NCBI RefSeq assembly: GCF_002161765.1
Contig: NZ_NFIN01000004.1
Span: forward strand, 1 to 64,000
DNA: 64,000 bases
DNA from: Bacteroides sp. An322
GTDB lineage: Bacteria > Bacteroidota > Bacteroidia > Bacteroidales > Bacteroidaceae
Direction: 5' to 3'
The translations under genes were made by a program, and so were the position numbers. The notes below the pieces were generated by a model. The model saw nothing but the letters and a program-made list of their open reading frames with translations. It did not search any database and had not been told where the DNA came from. Position 1 is the stretch's first letter, and each line of letters opens with the position of its first letter. Shown here piece after piece: positions 48,816-57,814 of the stretch.

Positions 48816-50132
48816 TTAAATAAGGACACCTTTCAACGCCGTCCCTTCCGCATTAAAGTCTCCCAAACGCACCCGCACGAGCTGATTGTCCAACACATCA
48901 TCGTGTGCCAATTCTACCCGAATGTAGTTCGAAGTAAATCCGTGCATCGGCGTACCCGGTTTAGAATGCTCCATCAAAACCGTAGCTTCCTGTCCGATAT
49001 GACGGGCATAAAAAACACGAGTCTTCTCATCGGATAAAGCAAGCAAACGCTGGCTACGCGCATGTTTGTCTTCGGGAGAAACGGTATAATCAATCTTCAA
49101 CGCTTGAGTGCCAGGACGTTCCGAATAGCTAAACACATGCAATTGGGTGACATCCAATCCTTGAATAAACCCGTATGCCTTTTCAAAATATTCCGGCGTC
49201 TCGCCCCTCGTGCCAACAATAACATCCACCCCGATAAAGGCATCGGGCATATACGACTTGATGGTATGCACCTTGGATGCGAACAATTGGGTATCGTATC
49301 TCCGGCGCATCAGCTTCAGCACCTCATCGCATCCGGATTGCAACGGTACATGGAAATGAGGCATAAACCGTTTCGATTGGGCTACAAACGCAATAATCTC
49401 GTCGGTCAACAAGTTCGGCTCGATAGAAGAAATGCGGTACCGCTCGATACCTTCCACCTCGTCCAATGCCTGAACCAGCTCAAAGAACGTCTCGCCCGTG
49501 CTTTTTCCGAAATCTCCGATATTCACGCCGGTCAATACGATTTCCTTTCCGCCTTCTTCCGCTACCCTGCGCGCCTGTTCCACCAAATCGGCTATCTTCC
49601 CGTTCCGGCTTCTTCCACGGGCAAAAGGAATCGTGCAATACGAGCAGAAATAATCGCATCCGTCCTGCACCTTCAGGAAATAACGGGTGCGGTCGCCCCT
49701 CGAACAAGAAGGGACAAAGGTGCGGATGTCTTTCACGGCAGTAGTTATAGCCTCGCCATGCGCATGTTTTTCCAAGTTTCCCACATACTTCATCAAGTCG
49801 CCTTTCTGCTCGGCACCCAATACCAAGTCCACTCCTTCAATATCAGCGACCTGCTCCGGCTTCAACTGGGCATAACATCCCATCACCACCACAAAAGCTC
49901 CCGGATGCTTTTTCACCAACCGATGAATGGCTTGCCGGCATTTCTTGTCCGCCACTTCCGTCACCGAACAAGTATTGACAATGCAAATATCCGCTTTCTC
50001 GCCGGGGCGCACGGTGCGCACTCCCGCTTCTTTCAGCATCTTCCCGATAGTAGAAGTTTCCGCAAAATTCAATTTGCACCCCAATGTATAATATACCGCT
50101 TTCTTATTCTGAAAAATAGTCGTATCTATCAT
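48816..50132 (-). CDS. mtaB: tRNA (ct6A/t6A37) methylthiotransferase MtaB
   Basis: 438 aa from the ATG at 50,132. The N-terminal UPF0004 domain has three Cys (TLGCKLNFAE, VNTCSVTE, MGCYAQ). The radical-SAM motif is CDYFCSYCTIPFARG near residue 150, and a C-terminal TRAM domain follows. The C-K-L-N-F motif and size are those of MtaB rather than MiaB or RimO. It adds a methylthio group to t6A37 of tRNAs reading ANN codons. Confidence 0.93.
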   Translation of the reverse strand: MIDTTIFQNKKAVYYTLGCKLNFAETSTIGKMLKEAGVRTVRPGEKADICIVNTCSVTEVADKKCRQAIHRLVKKHPGAFVVVMGCYAQLKPEQVADIEGVDLVLGAEQKGDLMKYVGNLEKHAHGEAITTAVKDIRTFVPSCSRGDRTRYFLKVQDGCDYFCSYCTIPFARGRSRNGKIADLVEQARRVAEEGGKEIVLTGVNIGDFGKSTGETFFELVQALDEVEGIERYRISSIEPNLLTDEIIAFVAQSKRFMPHFHVPLQSGCDEVLKLMRRRYDTQLFASKVHTIKSYMPDAFIGVDVIVGTRGETPEYFEKAYGFIQGLDVTQLHVFSYSERPGTQALKIDYTVSPEDKHARSQRLLALSDEKTRVFYARHIGQEATVLMEHSKPGTPMHGFTSNYIRVELAHDDVLDNQLVRVRLGDFNAEGTALKGVLI

Positions 50133-50279
50133 ATCGTATATAATAATGTATTCCGCCTGCAAAGTTACTCAATCCTGCCGGAATAATCGAACAAATGCCG
50201 CTAACGATAATAAATTATCGGAAAAATCCCTTATCTTTGTAAGCGGATTGAGGCAACTCCTTACATTATCATACTCCTT

Positions 50280-50786
50280 ATGACTCCATTGGATATCAGA
50301 CTTTCAAAAGCGCAGGTTATGGCAATAACCGGCAATCTGCATTACGATGAATGCGGCATTGAGACTATGTTTACCGCTATGAAACAAGCAGACAATCCTC
50401 GTGTGGCTTATAATGCAGCATGGGTACTGTCCCATTTATCCAAGGAGGACAAAAGGATTTATCTACTTCCGCACTACGAGGAATTGGTCGATATGGCAAC
50501 ATCTGCAGAGCTTTGTTTCCGCCGTGGGCTGATACTGACTATTCTTACAGATATGCCAATGGATGAGCCGGACGGTAAATTATTGGATTTTTGCCTTACG
50601 CATCTGGCTGCCCCCAAAGAAAGCGACGGTTCACGTTCTGTGATGATAAAACTCGCCGCAAGAATGTGCAAACCTTATCCCGATTTATGCAAGGAACTGA
50701 CATTGTGTTTGGATATGATGCCGCAAGATTCATCCCCAAGCATAGCAGCCGCAAAAAGGAACGCTTTAAAAATGATTCGAAAATAA
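50280..50786 (+). CDS. HEAT-like helical protein, unknown
   Basis: 168 aa built of short helix pairs (VMAITGNLHYDECGIETMFTAM, VAYNAAWVLSHLSKEDK) as in HEAT or armadillo repeats. No enzyme motif was found. It is transcribed divergently from mtaB with about 150 bases between; TATCTTTG near 50,231-50,238 is a probable -7 element. Function unknown. Confidence 0.6.
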   Translation: MTPLDIRLSKAQVMAITGNLHYDECGIETMFTAMKQADNPRVAYNAAWVLSHLSKEDKRIYLLPHYEELVDMATSAELCFRRGLILTILTDMPMDEPDGKLLDFCLTHLAAPKESDGSRSVMIKLAARMCKPYPDLCKELTLCLDMMPQDSSPSIAAAKRNALKMIRK

Positions 50787-51088
50787 ATATCTCCAATCCA
50801 ACAATCCGCATAGAGTTCTCGTCTTTAGCCAATAAGCGTTAACCAATGAGCGGTACATTGAAGTGACGGGCACATCAGAAATAGAGATTGTAGATAAATA
50901 AACCCACAAAACGAAAAGAGGCTGGATTTTGAAAGATACCGAAAAGCATTTTACAAGAAAATATTTTCTAAAACATATTTTTTTGAAAAAAAAATCCGTT
51001 TTCGTGAACAACATATTAAAAAAGTCTATATCTTTGCAGCGTTTTAAGAAGACAACATAAGTATTACAGATTTAAAAAAGCAAAGAAA
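50787..51088. other. non-coding interval before the small lipoprotein gene
   Basis: No gene is seen. The only clear element is the promoter near 51,029. The first part is low in GC and without strong hairpins. Confidence 0.5.
51029..51036 (+). promoter_or_regulatory. -7 promoter element of the small lipoprotein gene
   Basis: TATCTTTG matches TAnnTTTG, 52 bases upstream of the ATG at 51,089; a TTTTCGTG box lies about 27 bases upstream, farther than the ideal distance. Confidence 0.55.
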
Positions 51089-51280
51089 ATGAAAAAATTA
51101 GTATTTTTGTTCGTAGCATTCGTTGCTGTATCTTTCGCTTCTTGCGGTAACAAAGCAGCTAACACTGAAAGCACAGTAGATTCAACAGTAGTAGAAGAAG
51201 CAGCTCCGGTTGTTGACGATTCTACAGCAGTAGATTCTACAGCAGCAGTTGCAACTGATTCAGCTACAGTTGCTGAATAA
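51089..51280 (+). CDS. small Ala/Thr/Val-rich lipoprotein
   Basis: 63 aa. Signal sequence MKKLVFLFVAFVAVSFASCG has a lipobox with Cys near residue 19. The mature part is a low-complexity acidic repeat of S/T-T-V-D-S-T-A-V units. Such tiny lipoproteins are abundant in Bacteroides, often strongly expressed, with unknown function. It is monocistronic, with a strong terminator 30 bases after the stop. Confidence 0.75.
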   Translation: MKKLVFLFVAFVAVSFASCGNKAANTESTVDSTVVEEAAPVVDDSTAVDSTAAVATDSATVAE

Positions 51281-51310
51281 TCATCTCGAACATTTTTAGA
51301 GAGAATTGAA

Positions 51311-51341
51311 AGTCTGTAAGCTCAGCCTACAGACTTTTTTT
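51311..51341 (+). terminator. Rho-independent terminator of the lipoprotein gene
   Basis: AGTCTGTA and TACAGACT form a perfect 8-bp stem with a 9-base loop, followed by TTTTTTT. Confidence 0.9.
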
Positions 51342-51435
51342 ATGCCCTTTCATTTCTATCCGACAATCCACTTTCTCCTCCCCTATCCCCCAATTCGCTT
51401 TTCCCATAGTTAAACGAACCCTGCTTCATCTGCCA

Positions 51436-51495
51436 ATGCATACGGCTTCATAGCTTGATGCATCCGGCTTCGTCAGGCAATGAAGCCGTATGCAT
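51436..51495. repeat. 16-bp inverted repeat with a third related copy
   Basis: Perfect arms lie at 51,436-51,451 and 51,480-51,495. Between them GATGCATCCGGCTTCGTC repeats most of the first arm in direct orientation with two changes. The 305-base gap around it (51,281-51,585) contains no gene. Confidence 0.7.
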
Positions 51496-51525
51496 CTTCC
51501 TATGAACCTACCTTAACAAAAAAAG

Positions 51526-51563
51526 AGCCCCGGTCGGGGAATGTTCCTGACCGGGGCTTTTTA
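51526..51563 (-). terminator. bidirectional terminator of the rpsF operon
   Basis: AGCCCCGGTC pairs with GACCGGGGCT around a 13-base loop. T-tracts follow on both strands (TTTTT on plus, TTTTTTT on minus). It terminates the ribosomal protein operon on the minus strand. Confidence 0.88.
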
Positions 51564-51585
51564 TCAAGTATTTACAGATAACAAA

Positions 51586-52035
51586 TTAAGCTTCTTCTGC
51601 TACTACTTCGAAAGGAATTTCAACTGCAACTTCCTTATGAAGTTTTACTACAGCGGTATATTGACCAACTTCTTTTACCTGACCCTTAACAACGATAATC
51701 TTACGATCGATGTTATGACCCAATTTAGCCAATTCGTCTGCAATCTGAATATTGCCTACAGAACCATAGATAACACCCGTAGCACTAACCTTAGTCGGGA
51801 TAGTCAACGAAATACCTTTCAACGATTCTGCTACAGCTTCAGCATCTTTCTTAATCTTTTCCAATTTATGAGCACGTTGCTTCAATTCTTCAGCCAACAT
51901 TTTCTTTGCAGCCGGTGAAGCGATGACAGCCTTGCCAGTCGGAATAAGATAGTTACGACCATAACCAGACTTAACGGTTACAATATCATTCTTGTAGCCC
52001 AAGTTCGCTACGTCTTCTTTCAAAATAATTTCCAT
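51586..52035 (-). CDS. rplI: 50S ribosomal protein L9
   Basis: 149 aa. The start MEIILKEDVANLG and the phrase VKSGYGRNYLIPTGKAV are diagnostic of L9, followed by the long connecting helix and the C-terminal domain. It binds 23S rRNA near the L1 stalk. It is the last gene of rpsF-rpsR-rplI. Confidence 0.97.
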   Translation of the reverse strand: MEIILKEDVANLGYKNDIVTVKSGYGRNYLIPTGKAVIASPAAKKMLAEELKQRAHKLEKIKKDAEAVAESLKGISLTIPTKVSATGVIYGSVGNIQIADELAKLGHNIDRKIIVVKGQVKEVGQYTAVVKLHKEVAVEIPFEVVAEEA

Positions 52036-52052
52036 ACTTATTCCTCCTTTAA

Positions 52053-52322
52053 TTATTTCATCATATCAGTTACAAAAGGCAGCAAAGCCAAATGACGAGC
52101 TCTCTTAACAGCCTGCGCAACACGACGTTGATACTTCAATGAAGTACCGGTGATACGGCGCGGAAGGATTTTACCTTGTTCATTCAAGAATTTCTTCAAG
52201 AATTCAGGATCTTTGTAGTCGATATACTTGATACCGCTTTTCTTGAAACGGCAGTATTTCTTCTTCTTAACGTCTACTGAGGGCGGAGTTAAATATCTAA
52301 TTTCTGATTGTTGCTGTGCCAT
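52053..52322 (-). CDS. rpsR: 30S ribosomal protein S18
   Basis: 89 aa, with the basic motif [19 protein letters not shown] and the S18 signature [12 protein letters not shown]...[18 protein letters not shown]. It binds the S6 protein on the 30S platform. It lies 2 bases after rpsF. Confidence 0.97.
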   Translation of the reverse strand: MAQQQSEIRYLTPPSVDVKKKKYCRFKKSGIKYIDYKDPEFLKKFLNEQGKILPRRITGTSLKYQRRVAQAVKRARHLALLPFVTDMMK

Positions 52323-52324
52323 GA

Positions 52325-52672
52325 TTAATTTTCCTCCTTTTTAGTTGATTTTAAATTTCTTCTCTTTGCAGCATATTCTGCAGCATACTTATCCATTCTG
52401 AAAGTCAAGAAACGGATAACACGTTCGTCACGACGATAATTGACATCCAATTTTGCGATTACAGACGGGTCTGCCTTAAACTCAATCAATTGATAGAAAC
52501 CCGTAGATTTCTTCTGGATTGGATAAGCCAATTTCTTCAATCCCCAGTTTTCTTCGTTGATGATCTCAGCACCTTCTTGTGTCAAGATAGCCTTGAACTT
52601 TTCTACCGCTTCCTTCATCTGTACGTCAGACAAAACGGGAGTTAAAATGAAAACGGTTTCGTATTGATTCAT
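52325..52672 (-). CDS. rpsF: 30S ribosomal protein S6
   Basis: 115 aa, with [15 protein letters not shown] at the start and a central [22 protein letters not shown] pattern of S6. First gene of the operon, with a good promoter upstream. The C-terminus is lysine-rich. Confidence 0.97.
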   Translation of the reverse strand: MNQYETVFILTPVLSDVQMKEAVEKFKAILTQEGAEIINEENWGLKKLAYPIQKKSTGFYQLIEFKADPSVIAKLDVNYRRDERVIRFLTFRMDKYAAEYAAKRRNLKSTKKEEN

Positions 52673-52719
52673 ACTATTCGTTAATTAAATTATTAATAAT
52701 AAATTTTTTATTTGCGGCG

Positions 52720-52750
52720 CAAAGGTACAACTTTTTCTCTAACTTACAAA
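52720..52750 (-). promoter_or_regulatory. promoter of rpsF-rpsR-rplI
   Basis: On the minus strand TTTG (52,747-52,750) is followed after 19 bases by TACCTTTG (52,720-52,727), an exact match to the Bacteroides consensus. The leader is about 45 bases and AT-rich, and could carry S6:S18 autoregulation, but no clear binding hairpin was identified. Confidence 0.75.
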
Positions 52751-52828
52751 GAGATACGTACTTTTTCTTAAATAATTTCTTTGATTGAGCTGATTGATTG
52801 ATACTCTCTGCCTCGAAGCAATAAAAAA

Positions 52829-52874
52829 GAGGGTGTTTCAATATGAAAGCTGATTTTCAATTTGAAACACCCTC
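52829..52874 (-). terminator. terminator of rprXY
   Basis: GAGGGTGTTTCA pairs perfectly with TGAAACACCCTC over 12 bp. On the minus strand a TTTTTTAT run follows. It ends the rprXY transcript. Confidence 0.9.
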
Positions 52875-52883
52875 TTCGTAATA

Positions 52884-53582
52884 TTAATCTTGATCAGGAG
52901 TAATCAGTTTATAACCTTTTCCATGAATATTGATAATCTCAATAGAATCATCATCCTTCAAATGTTTGCGCAATTTTGTGATATACACATCCATGCTCCG
53001 TGCATTAAAATAATTGTCATCAATCCAAATGGTCTTCAATGCAAAGTCGCGCTGAAGAATCTCATTGGCATGTGCACACAATAATCCCAGCAATTCCGAT
53101 TCTTTTGTAGTCAGTTTTGTCTGCTTGTCGCCGATAGACAAAATCTGCTTTTGAGTATCAAATGTAAAGCGTCCGATTTTATACATATTACTTTCCCTAT
53201 TCCGTTTTCCACGCACACGACGCAGAATCGCTTCGATACGGAAGGTCAGCTCTTCCATGCTGAAAGGTTTAGTGATATAATCGTCCGCACCAATCTTAAA
53301 TCCTTCCAAAATATCTTCTTTCAACGTCTTCGCCGTAAGGAAGATAATAGGGATTTCCGTATTCGCCTGACGGATTTCCTGAGCCAAGGTGAAACCGTCT
53401 TTTTTCGGCATCATCACATCCAGCACACACAAATCGTATTTATTCTTCAAAAAAGCCTTATAACCGGCTTCTCCGTCTGGGAACAATTCTGCCGAATACC
53501 CCTTTGCCTGTAAATATTCTCTTAACAACATGCCAAGATTCTCATCATCTTCGCACAATAAAATACGCAATTTCTCGTCCAT
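52884..53582 (-). CDS. rprY: OmpR-type response regulator RprY
   Basis: 232 aa. The receiver domain shows the acidic pair ED near residue 11, the phospho-acceptor in CVLDVMMPKKDGF near 55, T in FLTAK near 85, and K in YITKPFS near 107. The C-terminal winged helix (residues about 135-228) is of OmpR type. With the kinase gene 2 bases upstream it forms the RprXY system described from B. fragilis. Confidence 0.9.
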   Translation of the reverse strand: MDEKLRILLCEDDENLGMLLREYLQAKGYSAELFPDGEAGYKAFLKNKYDLCVLDVMMPKKDGFTLAQEIRQANTEIPIIFLTAKTLKEDILEGFKIGADDYITKPFSMEELTFRIEAILRRVRGKRNRESNMYKIGRFTFDTQKQILSIGDKQTKLTTKESELLGLLCAHANEILQRDFALKTIWIDDNYFNARSMDVYITKLRKHLKDDDSIEIINIHGKGYKLITPDQD

Positions 53583-53584
53583 TT

Positions 53585-55144
53585 TTATTCTTCTTTAAAT
53601 AAAGGTAATACAATAATAAATTTAGTACCCACATTCAGTTCACTTTCGGCACGTATTGTTCCTTTGTGATCTGTTATGATTTTCTTCACATAGGCCAAGC
53701 CCAAACCAAACCCTTTCACATCATGCAAATTGCCGGTATGAACCCGATAGAACTTATCAAATATCTTTTTCAAATTTTCTTTCTTTATTCCAATTCCATT
53801 ATCTTCGATTGAGATATGGAGCTTTCCGTCGTCATTCCATGTACGCACTTTCAAGTGGATGTTGACATCAGGCTTCTTATATTTCAATGCATTATCAAGC
53901 AAGTTGAAAATCACATTGGTGAAATGCATCTCATCGACAAAGATAAACGGGTCGTCTGCATCTAAAGCCACATCCAACGTACCATTACAATTCTCCACTT
54001 TCAGCCGGAACGTATTGGTCACATTATATACCAATTCATTGGCATCCACTTCTTTCATTTTCAGCGTAGCCTTCTGACGCTCGAACATGGACATCTGCAA
54101 CACTTTCTCCACCTGGAAACGCAACCGTTTTGTTTCGTCATTAATCACTCCCGAAATGTGTTTAAACATCTGAGGAGATTTACCGACAGCCGGGTCATTC
54201 AACATCTGAGCCGCCAACGAAATGGTCGAAATCGGAGTCTTGAACTCATGCGTCATATTATTAATGAAATCATTCTTTATTTCAGTCAGTTTCTTTTGGC
54301 GGAATATGATATAAATGGTAAATATGAATGTCACCAGCAACACCAACGTAAAAATAATCGAAGGTATCATAAACCGTACCGAACTAAAGATGTAATTATC
54401 CATCGTCGGGAAAAACACATTGACAAACCCCATCTTTGCCGGAGGGTCTTTTTCAAAGAGCAAACGAGAATAAATCTTCTCATTATCGTATTCATAATCC
54501 GAACAACGGTACACTTCCTTTCCATCCCGATCGGTCACCGTAAAATGATAAGGGATATCCACCCCATTGTTCTTCAGTTCCGAATTCAAGTAATAATCCA
54601 ATTGCTTGAAATTAATACGCTCTTTCAACGGTTTATCACTTGCCGTATAAAGGATATTATAAATAACCTCATCCAGCAAAGCACGTTGATAGACGTAACG
54701 TTCTTTCAAAATCTCCTGCAAGTTCCGTGAAGTCTGCGGGATATTCTTTCCCGTAGAAATAATCACTTTCGGAACACTGGAAGGACGATTAATAATCGTT
54801 TTCCATTCAAAGCTGGAGAAAGTGCTCCCATCAGGAGAAGTCATCGTGAATTGCCGATGCGAAACAACATTCCGGCTCGTGTCGGCACTCATTGAAGGCA
54901 TCTGCAATTGACGCGAAAGCCGTGCAGCCCGTTCGGTTGCCACAACATCTTTCTCCAAGTATTTCTTTGTCTCTACCAGTTCCAAATTATGAACTGCTTG
55001 CGCAAGACTACGTCCTACATTTTCTTCGAACTGTTCTTTGCGCATCTTGACCATCTCTTCAATATAGCTTACCTGTAAATACAGCAAGCTTAGAAAAGAA
55101 AGCCCCATCACAATACCTAATATCCAAATCGTTGACTTTTTCAT
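53585..55144 (-). CDS. rprX: membrane sensor histidine kinase RprX
   Basis: 519 aa. Two membrane helices (about residues 7-25 and 258-283) flank an extracytoplasmic sensor domain. The cytoplasmic part carries the H-box MTHEFKTPIS near residue 297, the N-box near 420, G1 in IEDNGIGI near 450, and G2 in GFGLGLAYV near 485. It phosphorylates RprY. Overexpression of RprX/RprY homologues alters tetracycline resistance and stress responses in Bacteroides. Confidence 0.88.
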   Translation of the reverse strand: MKKSTIWILGIVMGLSFLSLLYLQVSYIEEMVKMRKEQFEENVGRSLAQAVHNLELVETKKYLEKDVVATERAARLSRQLQMPSMSADTSRNVVSHRQFTMTSPDGSTFSSFEWKTIINRPSSVPKVIISTGKNIPQTSRNLQEILKERYVYQRALLDEVIYNILYTASDKPLKERINFKQLDYYLNSELKNNGVDIPYHFTVTDRDGKEVYRCSDYEYDNEKIYSRLLFEKDPPAKMGFVNVFFPTMDNYIFSSVRFMIPSIIFTLVLLVTFIFTIYIIFRQKKLTEIKNDFINNMTHEFKTPISTISLAAQMLNDPAVGKSPQMFKHISGVINDETKRLRFQVEKVLQMSMFERQKATLKMKEVDANELVYNVTNTFRLKVENCNGTLDVALDADDPFIFVDEMHFTNVIFNLLDNALKYKKPDVNIHLKVRTWNDDGKLHISIEDNGIGIKKENLKKIFDKFYRVHTGNLHDVKGFGLGLAYVKKIITDHKGTIRAESELNVGTKFIIVLPLFKEE

Positions 55145-55355
55145 GGAGGCAAATTTACATGGCTAACCGTTACGATACACTTTGCTTAACATGTTTTAAT
55201 CTCAGATTCTTTTATATTAACTGAAACATTCATTTTACATATCAAAATAAGCATTTCATAGCCTCAGCCTACTTACCTGCTTGCAAAATTAATAAAATTT
55301 TAAATCAATAACAAATAAATATCCCTAATAGTTTAAGCTAAGTTAAATAAAAAAA

Positions 55356-55380
55356 GGCCGCATTTTAAGAAATGCGACCT
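55356..55380 (-). terminator. terminator of the EF-G2 gene
   Basis: A 9-10 bp stem (GGCCGCATTT / AAATGCGACC, one mismatched pair) with a short loop is followed on the minus strand by a TTTTTTT tract. Confidence 0.85.
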
Positions 55381-55406
55381 TTAAACATATAAAAACAGTA
55401 ACTTGT

Positions 55407-57566
55407 TTACATTTCGTCCTTTTCTTGTTCTTCGAACTCTTTCATTAACTTCGTCTGAACATCTGCCGGAACAAGTTCGTAGCTGGCGAACTTCATAATG
55501 AACGATGCACGACCTCCGGTCAATGAGCTTAAAGCGGTTGAATAATTAGACATTTCTTTCAAAGGAACTTTTGCCGCTAATTTTTCATATCCCTTTTCAC
55601 TACTCATACCCATAATCATGCCTCTACGACTTTGCATGTCGCTCATCACATCACCCAACTTATCGCTCGGGCAGAATACTTCTACGTCATAAATCGGTTC
55701 CAAAATCTTTGGACCAGCATTTTTGAACGCATCGCTAAATGCATGACGACCCGCAAGCATAAACGAGATTTCATTGGAATCTACCGGATGCATCTTGCCA
55801 TCGTAGACAATCACACGTACATCGCGGGCATAAGAACCAGTCAACGGACCTTGTTCCATACGGCTCATGATACCTTTTAATATAGCTGGCATGAAACGTG
55901 CATCAATCGCACCTCCCACTACACTGTTAATAAATACCAATTTACCGCCCCATTCCAAATCAATAGTCTCTGTTCCTTTTACTGTAACTTTGAATTCCTG
56001 ACCATTGAATTTGTAAGTATCCGGAGCAGGCATTCCTTCATAATAAGGCTCTACTATCAAATGTACTTCACCAAATTGACCTGCACCTCCAGATTGTTTC
56101 TTATGACGATAATCGGCACGAGCAGCTTTCGTTATGGTTTCGCGATAAGGAATTTTGGGTTCCAAGTACTGAACAGGCAACTTTTCATTATTTTCCATAC
56201 GCCACTTCAACGTACGCAAATGGAATTCTCCTTGACCGTGAACCAAAATTTGTTTCAATTCTTTCGATTGCTCTACCACCCACGTCGGGTCTTCTTCACG
56301 CATACGGTTCAGTATCGCCATCATCTTTTCCATATCTGCCTCGTTCACAGGCTTAATGGCACGTGTGTACTTCGGATTCGGATACTTGATGAAATTAAAA
56401 CGGTTGTCGCAATCCTTGCCATTCAAGGTATTACCCGTCTTCACATCTTTCAATTTTACCGTACAACCAATATCTCCGGCACGCAATTCTTCTACCTTCT
56501 CACGGATTGCACCTGCACATACATACAGCTGTGCCATACGTTCTTTTGAGCCACGGTCAGCATTCGTCAAGTCATCTCCTTCATGAACAACGCCACTCAT
56601 GACTTTAAAATACTGAACATCACCAATATGCGGTTCTACAGCTGTCTTGAAGAAATAAAGTGAAGTCGGTCCGTTCGGATCGGGCGGAACAGGCACACCA
56701 CGTGTATTATGTACAACCGGCATTTCGTCAACAAAAGGAACTACATTGCCCAAGAATTCCATCAGACGGCGTACGCCCATATCCTTTCCTGCACATACAC
56801 AGAATACGGGAAACATGCCTCGTGCAACCAATCCCTTGCGGATACCTTCACGCATTTCATCTTCAGTCAACGAGTCTGATTCGAAGAATTTCTCCATTAA
56901 AGTTTCATCGTGCTCGGCTGCAGCCTCTACCAGCACCTTATGCCAAGCCTGGGCTTTCTCCATTTCCTCAGCAGGAATTTCTTCAATCGTAGGTTCGCCG
57001 CCTTCAGGCTTCCACGAATATTTTTTCATTAAAAGTACATCAATCAACGAATTAAAGTCGGGACCTGTACTAATGGGATATTGAACGGGAACAACTTTCG
57101 ACCCGTAATTTTCTCTTAACTGTTCCAATACATGATCAAAATCACATTTTTCGCTATCCAACTGGTTCACCAAGAAGATAACCGGTTTACCTAACTTTTC
57201 TGTATAGCGGAAATGGTTCTGTGTTCCTACTTCCGGACCGTATTGTCCGTTCAAAAGCAGAACTGCTGTATCTGTCACATTCAATGCCGTAAGAGCTGCA
57301 CCCACAAAGTCGTCACTTCCCGGACAGTCTATGATATTCAATTTCTTGCCATTCCATTCCACATGATAAACGGTAGAGAATACAGAGTATCCGTACTCCT
57401 GCTCTACCGGGAAATAATCGCTGACTGTATTTTTGGCAGTAATTCTGCCACGACGTTTTATAATACCACTCTCATAGAGCAACGCTTCTGTGAGGGTGGT
57501 TTTACCTGATCCGTCATTGCCAAGAAGAGCAATGTTTTTAATTTCGTTGGTCTGATATACTTTCAT
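55407..57566 (-). CDS. fusA2: EF-G paralog (EF-G2 type) lacking the catalytic His
   Basis: 719 aa from the ATG at 57,566; a TTG three codons upstream is unlikely. All five EF-G domains are present. G1 is NDGSGKTTL, but the switch II motif, DTPGHVDF in EF-G1, is DCPGSDDF here, so the catalytic His is Ser. The G4 motif is NQLD instead of NKMD. In Bacteroides the EF-G2 paralog has been reported to work without GTP hydrolysis during carbon starvation and gut colonisation, which fits this sequence. It is monocistronic. Confidence 0.85.
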   Translation of the reverse strand: MKVYQTNEIKNIALLGNDGSGKTTLTEALLYESGIIKRRGRITAKNTVSDYFPVEQEYGYSVFSTVYHVEWNGKKLNIIDCPGSDDFVGAALTALNVTDTAVLLLNGQYGPEVGTQNHFRYTEKLGKPVIFLVNQLDSEKCDFDHVLEQLRENYGSKVVPVQYPISTGPDFNSLIDVLLMKKYSWKPEGGEPTIEEIPAEEMEKAQAWHKVLVEAAAEHDETLMEKFFESDSLTEDEMREGIRKGLVARGMFPVFCVCAGKDMGVRRLMEFLGNVVPFVDEMPVVHNTRGVPVPPDPNGPTSLYFFKTAVEPHIGDVQYFKVMSGVVHEGDDLTNADRGSKERMAQLYVCAGAIREKVEELRAGDIGCTVKLKDVKTGNTLNGKDCDNRFNFIKYPNPKYTRAIKPVNEADMEKMMAILNRMREEDPTWVVEQSKELKQILVHGQGEFHLRTLKWRMENNEKLPVQYLEPKIPYRETITKAARADYRHKKQSGGAGQFGEVHLIVEPYYEGMPAPDTYKFNGQEFKVTVKGTETIDLEWGGKLVFINSVVGGAIDARFMPAILKGIMSRMEQGPLTGSYARDVRVIVYDGKMHPVDSNEISFMLAGRHAFSDAFKNAGPKILEPIYDVEVFCPSDKLGDVMSDMQSRRGMIMGMSSEKGYEKLAAKVPLKEMSNYSTALSSLTGGRASFIMKFASYELVPADVQTKLMKEFEEQEKDEM

Positions 57567-57779
57567 GGTACTCAAGATTTAAATAAAAAAATAAAAGGAT
57601 ATGTTTCTCATATCTCTCATAACGCCGCGCAAATTAGAAATTAATGATGAGAAATGCAATTTTTCAGTCCGTGTTACTAAACTATGTTTTTAGACACAAT
57701 CTATTCATATCTCCACACAATGTCCGGATTTACTTCATTTTATCAAACGAACGTAAACAGAAATTCACCTGAAAAATAT

Positions 57780-57787
57780 TATCTTTG
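57780..57787 (+). promoter_or_regulatory. -7 promoter element of the antiporter gene
   Basis: TATCTTTG matches TAnnTTTG, 27 bases upstream of the ATG at 57,815. A TTTG box is not present at the expected distance. Confidence 0.55.
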
Positions 57788-57814
57788 CAACGATTTTTAC
57801 AGACATTACAACTC

